Below, piece by piece: positions 4,978 to 6,462 of a stretch of 6,462 nucleotides of DNA. Positions within the stretch are counted from its first letter, which is position 1; every line of letters starts with the position of its first letter. Below the pieces are notes generated by a model, which saw nothing but the letters and a program-made list of their open reading frames with translations, did not search any database and was not told the origin of the DNA. A program made the position numbers and the translations under genes. Source of the stretch: [Eubacterium] saphenum (GTDB taxonomy: Bacteria > Bacillota > Clostridia > Oscillospirales > Ruminococcaceae); the NCBI GenBank assembly GCA_004554555.1, contig SFLN01000106.1, positions 1 to 6,462 on the forward strand. The letters are read 5' to 3'.

Positions 4978-6144
4978 TCAGCTTTCGAGCAGCCCGATGA
5001 GAATATCAAGTCCCTCGTTAAGCTCGTCGTAGGTTATCGTAAGCGGCGGGAGAAGTCTGACCTTGGTTTTTGCCGTCAGTACAAGCAAGCCGTTTTCAAG
5101 GCAAGCCTTTGCGATATCGGCAGCCTTTTTCGTTTTAAGATCAATGCCAATCATAAGTCCTATTCCCGAAACCGACTGCACCTCGCTGCATTTTGCGAGC
5201 TTTTCGCGAATGTAATCGCCTTTCTTGGAAACCTCGTCCAGAAATCCCTCGGAATTTACCTTGTTCAAAACGGCAAGTCCGCCCGCGCAGGCAAGAGGAT
5301 TTCCGCCGAAGGTTGAGCCGTGAGTGCCGGGAGTGAGCACATTCGCGCACTTTTCACCCGACAGGCAAACTCCGATAGGAACGCCGCCCGCAAGACCTTT
5401 TGCAAGCGTTGTCAAATCTGTTTTGTGACCGAAGTGTTCACCGCAGAGGAATTTTCCCGTTCTGCCAACGCCCGTCTGAACCTCGTCGGCAATTGTCAGA
5501 ACGTCCTTCTCGGCGCAAAGCTTGAAAATCTCGTCAACAAACGCCTTGTCAAGAGCGCAGACGCCGCCTTCACCCTGAATATACTCGAACATAACCGCGC
5601 AAACGGTATCGTCGAGCTTTTCGTGCAAATCCTCGATGTTGTTCGCCTCAACGTTTACAAAACCTTCGACAAACGGGAAAAAGTAGTTGTGGAAAACGTC
5701 CTGACCTGTCGCAGAAAGCGTGCAGAGCGTTCTTCCGTGAAAGGAATTTGTGAGAGTAATTATATTGTGGCGGCCTTTTCCGTACTTGTCGAAGCTGTAC
5801 TTTCTGGCAATTTTTATCGCACATTCGTTTGCTTCCGCACCCGAGTTTCCGAAAAACATATCGGTATAACCGGTGGTTTCGCAGAGAGCCTTTGCAAAAT
5901 CCGCCTGAACCTTTGTGTAGTAGTAATTCGACGTATGCTGAATTTTTCTCGCCTGATTGCAGACCGCTTCAACCCACTCGTCATTGCAGTAGCCGAGAGA
6001 ATTTACGCCGATTCCCGAACCGAAATCGATGTATTTCTTGCCGTTTTCGTCAACGGAAACCTCTTGCTCACCGCTTTCCATAACCAAATCATAGCGCCCG
6101 TAGGAGTGCATTATGTATTTGTTGAATTGCTCAATAGTTCCCAA
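4978..6144 (-). CDS. argD: Acetylornithine aminotransferase
   Basis: This PLP enzyme transfers an amino group from glutamate to N-acetylglutamate semialdehyde to give N-acetylornithine, the fourth step of arginine synthesis. The 388 residues are the normal class-III aminotransferase length. NSGAEANE at 100-107 binds the cofactor phosphate. SFHGRT is at 134-139, EYIQGEGG at 187-194 and ADEVQTG at 219-225, with Asp220 contacting the pyridine nitrogen. Lys249 in TLAKGLAGG is the Schiff-base lysine, and HGSTFGGNP is at 275-283. The start is TTG 6144, supported by the AAGGTGAT element directly upstream; ATG 6111 (residue 12) would lack a comparable site and would drop conserved-looking N-terminal residues. 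It lies 12 bases after argB and 11 before the membrane-protein gene, in the same operon. A 4-aminobutyrate or succinylornithine transaminase is less likely given argB next door. Confidence 0.95.
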   Translation of the reverse strand: MGTIEQFNKYIMHSYGRYDLVMESGEQEVSVDENGKKYIDFGSGIGVNSLGYCNDEWVEAVCNQARKIQHTSNYYYTKVQADFAKALCETTGYTDMFFGNSGAEANECAIKIARKYSFDKYGKGRHNIITLTNSFHGRTLCTLSATGQDVFHNYFFPFVEGFVNVEANNIEDLHEKLDDTVCAVMFEYIQGEGGVCALDKAFVDEIFKLCAEKDVLTIADEVQTGVGRTGKFLCGEHFGHKTDLTTLAKGLAGGVPIGVCLSGEKCANVLTPGTHGSTFGGNPLACAGGLAVLNKVNSEGFLDEVSKKGDYIREKLAKCSEVQSVSGIGLMIGIDLKTKKAADIAKACLENGLLVLTAKTKVRLLPPLTITYDELNEGLDILIGLLES

Positions 6145-6147
6145 AAA

Positions 6148-6155
6148 ATCACCTT
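6148..6155 (-). promoter_or_regulatory. Ribosome binding site that sets the TTG start of argD
   Basis: On the minus strand AAGGTGAT matches the 3' part of the anti-Shine-Dalgarno complement (AGGAGGTGAT) and stands three bases before TTG 6144. The match and spacing fix this rare start codon for argD. It begins directly after the argB stop codon (6159-6157). Confidence 0.75.
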
Positions 6156-6156
6156 C

Positions 6157-6462
6157 TTATGCAATAATCATAGTTCCTGCGCCCAGGTCGGTCAGCAGCT
6201 CAATCAAAATCGAATGGGGAATACGCCCGTCGATGATGTTTGCCTGCTTAACGCCGCGCCTTACCGCCTCAACACAGCAGTCGATTTTCGGTATCATACC
6301 GCCCGAAATAATGCCCTGCTTTTTGAGATACGGCACCTCGCTTACACCGACTGTTCTGATAAGCGTATTTTCGTCATCCTTGTCCTCAAGCAGACCCTTG
6401 ATATCGGTCAAAAGAATAAGGCTCGGTGCTTTCATTTCAGCGGCAATTCTGGCGGCAGCGGT
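6157..6462 (-). CDS. argB: Acetylglutamate kinase, C-terminal part
   Basis: The frame is open from the window edge at 6462 to the TAA at 6159-6157, giving the last 101 residues; an internal ATG at 6435 is not the start. The fragment opens TAAARIAAEMKAPSLILLTD, which fits the NADTAAA...LILLTD nucleotide-binding region of amino-acid kinases. It continues with GLLEDKDDENTLI, GIISGGMIPKIDCCVEAV with the conserved GGMIPK (lysine near the ATP phosphates), ANIIDGRIPHSILIELL and the family's usual GAGTMI ending. ArgB phosphorylates N-acetylglutamate in the second step of arginine synthesis and is usually the arginine-feedback point when the N-terminal extension is present; that end is outside the window. 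The gene is followed closely by argD, so argB is upstream in the same operon. The rest, and probably argC and argJ, would lie beyond 6462. Confidence 0.95.
   Translation of the reverse strand, partial: TAAARIAAEMKAPSLILLTDIKGLLEDKDDENTLIRTVGVSEVPYLKKQGIISGGMIPKIDCCVEAVRRGVKQANIIDGRIPHSILIELLTDLGAGTMIIA

Overview
The window reads as a piece of a low- to mid-GC Firmicutes chromosome. The best guess is an anaerobic gut clostridium of the Oscillospiraceae/Ruminococcaceae type. The reasons are strong AGGAG-type ribosome binding sites, tightly packed operons, GTG and TTG starts, simple hairpin-plus-U-tract terminators, and a zinc-binding lipoprotein with a GDRFP motif that I associate, from memory, with clostridial homologues. 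No mobile element, tRNA, rRNA or CRISPR array is visible.

Plus strand, 1-2710: a metal-uptake operon. It begins inside a Fur-family regulator (C-terminal 65 residues, probably Zur). This overlaps by 8 bp the gene for a lipoprotein metal-binding subunit (znuA-like), followed by the ATPase (znuC-like) and the ABC-3 permease (znuB-like). The operon ends at a 10-bp hairpin terminator. The layout suggests that the regulator and the importer it would control are made from one transcript. The ATPase gene has an odd start: its Shine-Dalgarno sequence is best placed for an ACG codon.

Minus strand, 3399-2681: a stand-alone gene with its own near-consensus promoter. It encodes a 195-residue protein with a lysine/alanine/proline-rich histone-H1-like N-terminal half and a C-terminal half that resembles the SCP2 sterol-carrier fold. 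It converges on the zinc operon, and the two share a bidirectional terminator. This is the most unusual gene in the window.

Minus strand, 6462-3441: an arginine biosynthesis cluster in the order argB (C-terminal part), argD, a small four-helix membrane protein of unknown function, and argF. The cluster ends in a terminator whose G-U wobbles pair only in the minus-strand RNA. ArgB phosphorylates N-acetylglutamate, ArgD transaminates to N-acetylornithine, and ArgF turns ornithine into citrulline. The membrane protein is translationally packed behind argD. A 167-bp gap before argF holds compact, partly competing hairpins and may be a regulatory leader.

No gene-free stretch exceeds 300 bases. 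The two largest gaps (3314-3485 and 4398-4564) are described under their promoter, terminator and hairpin entries.
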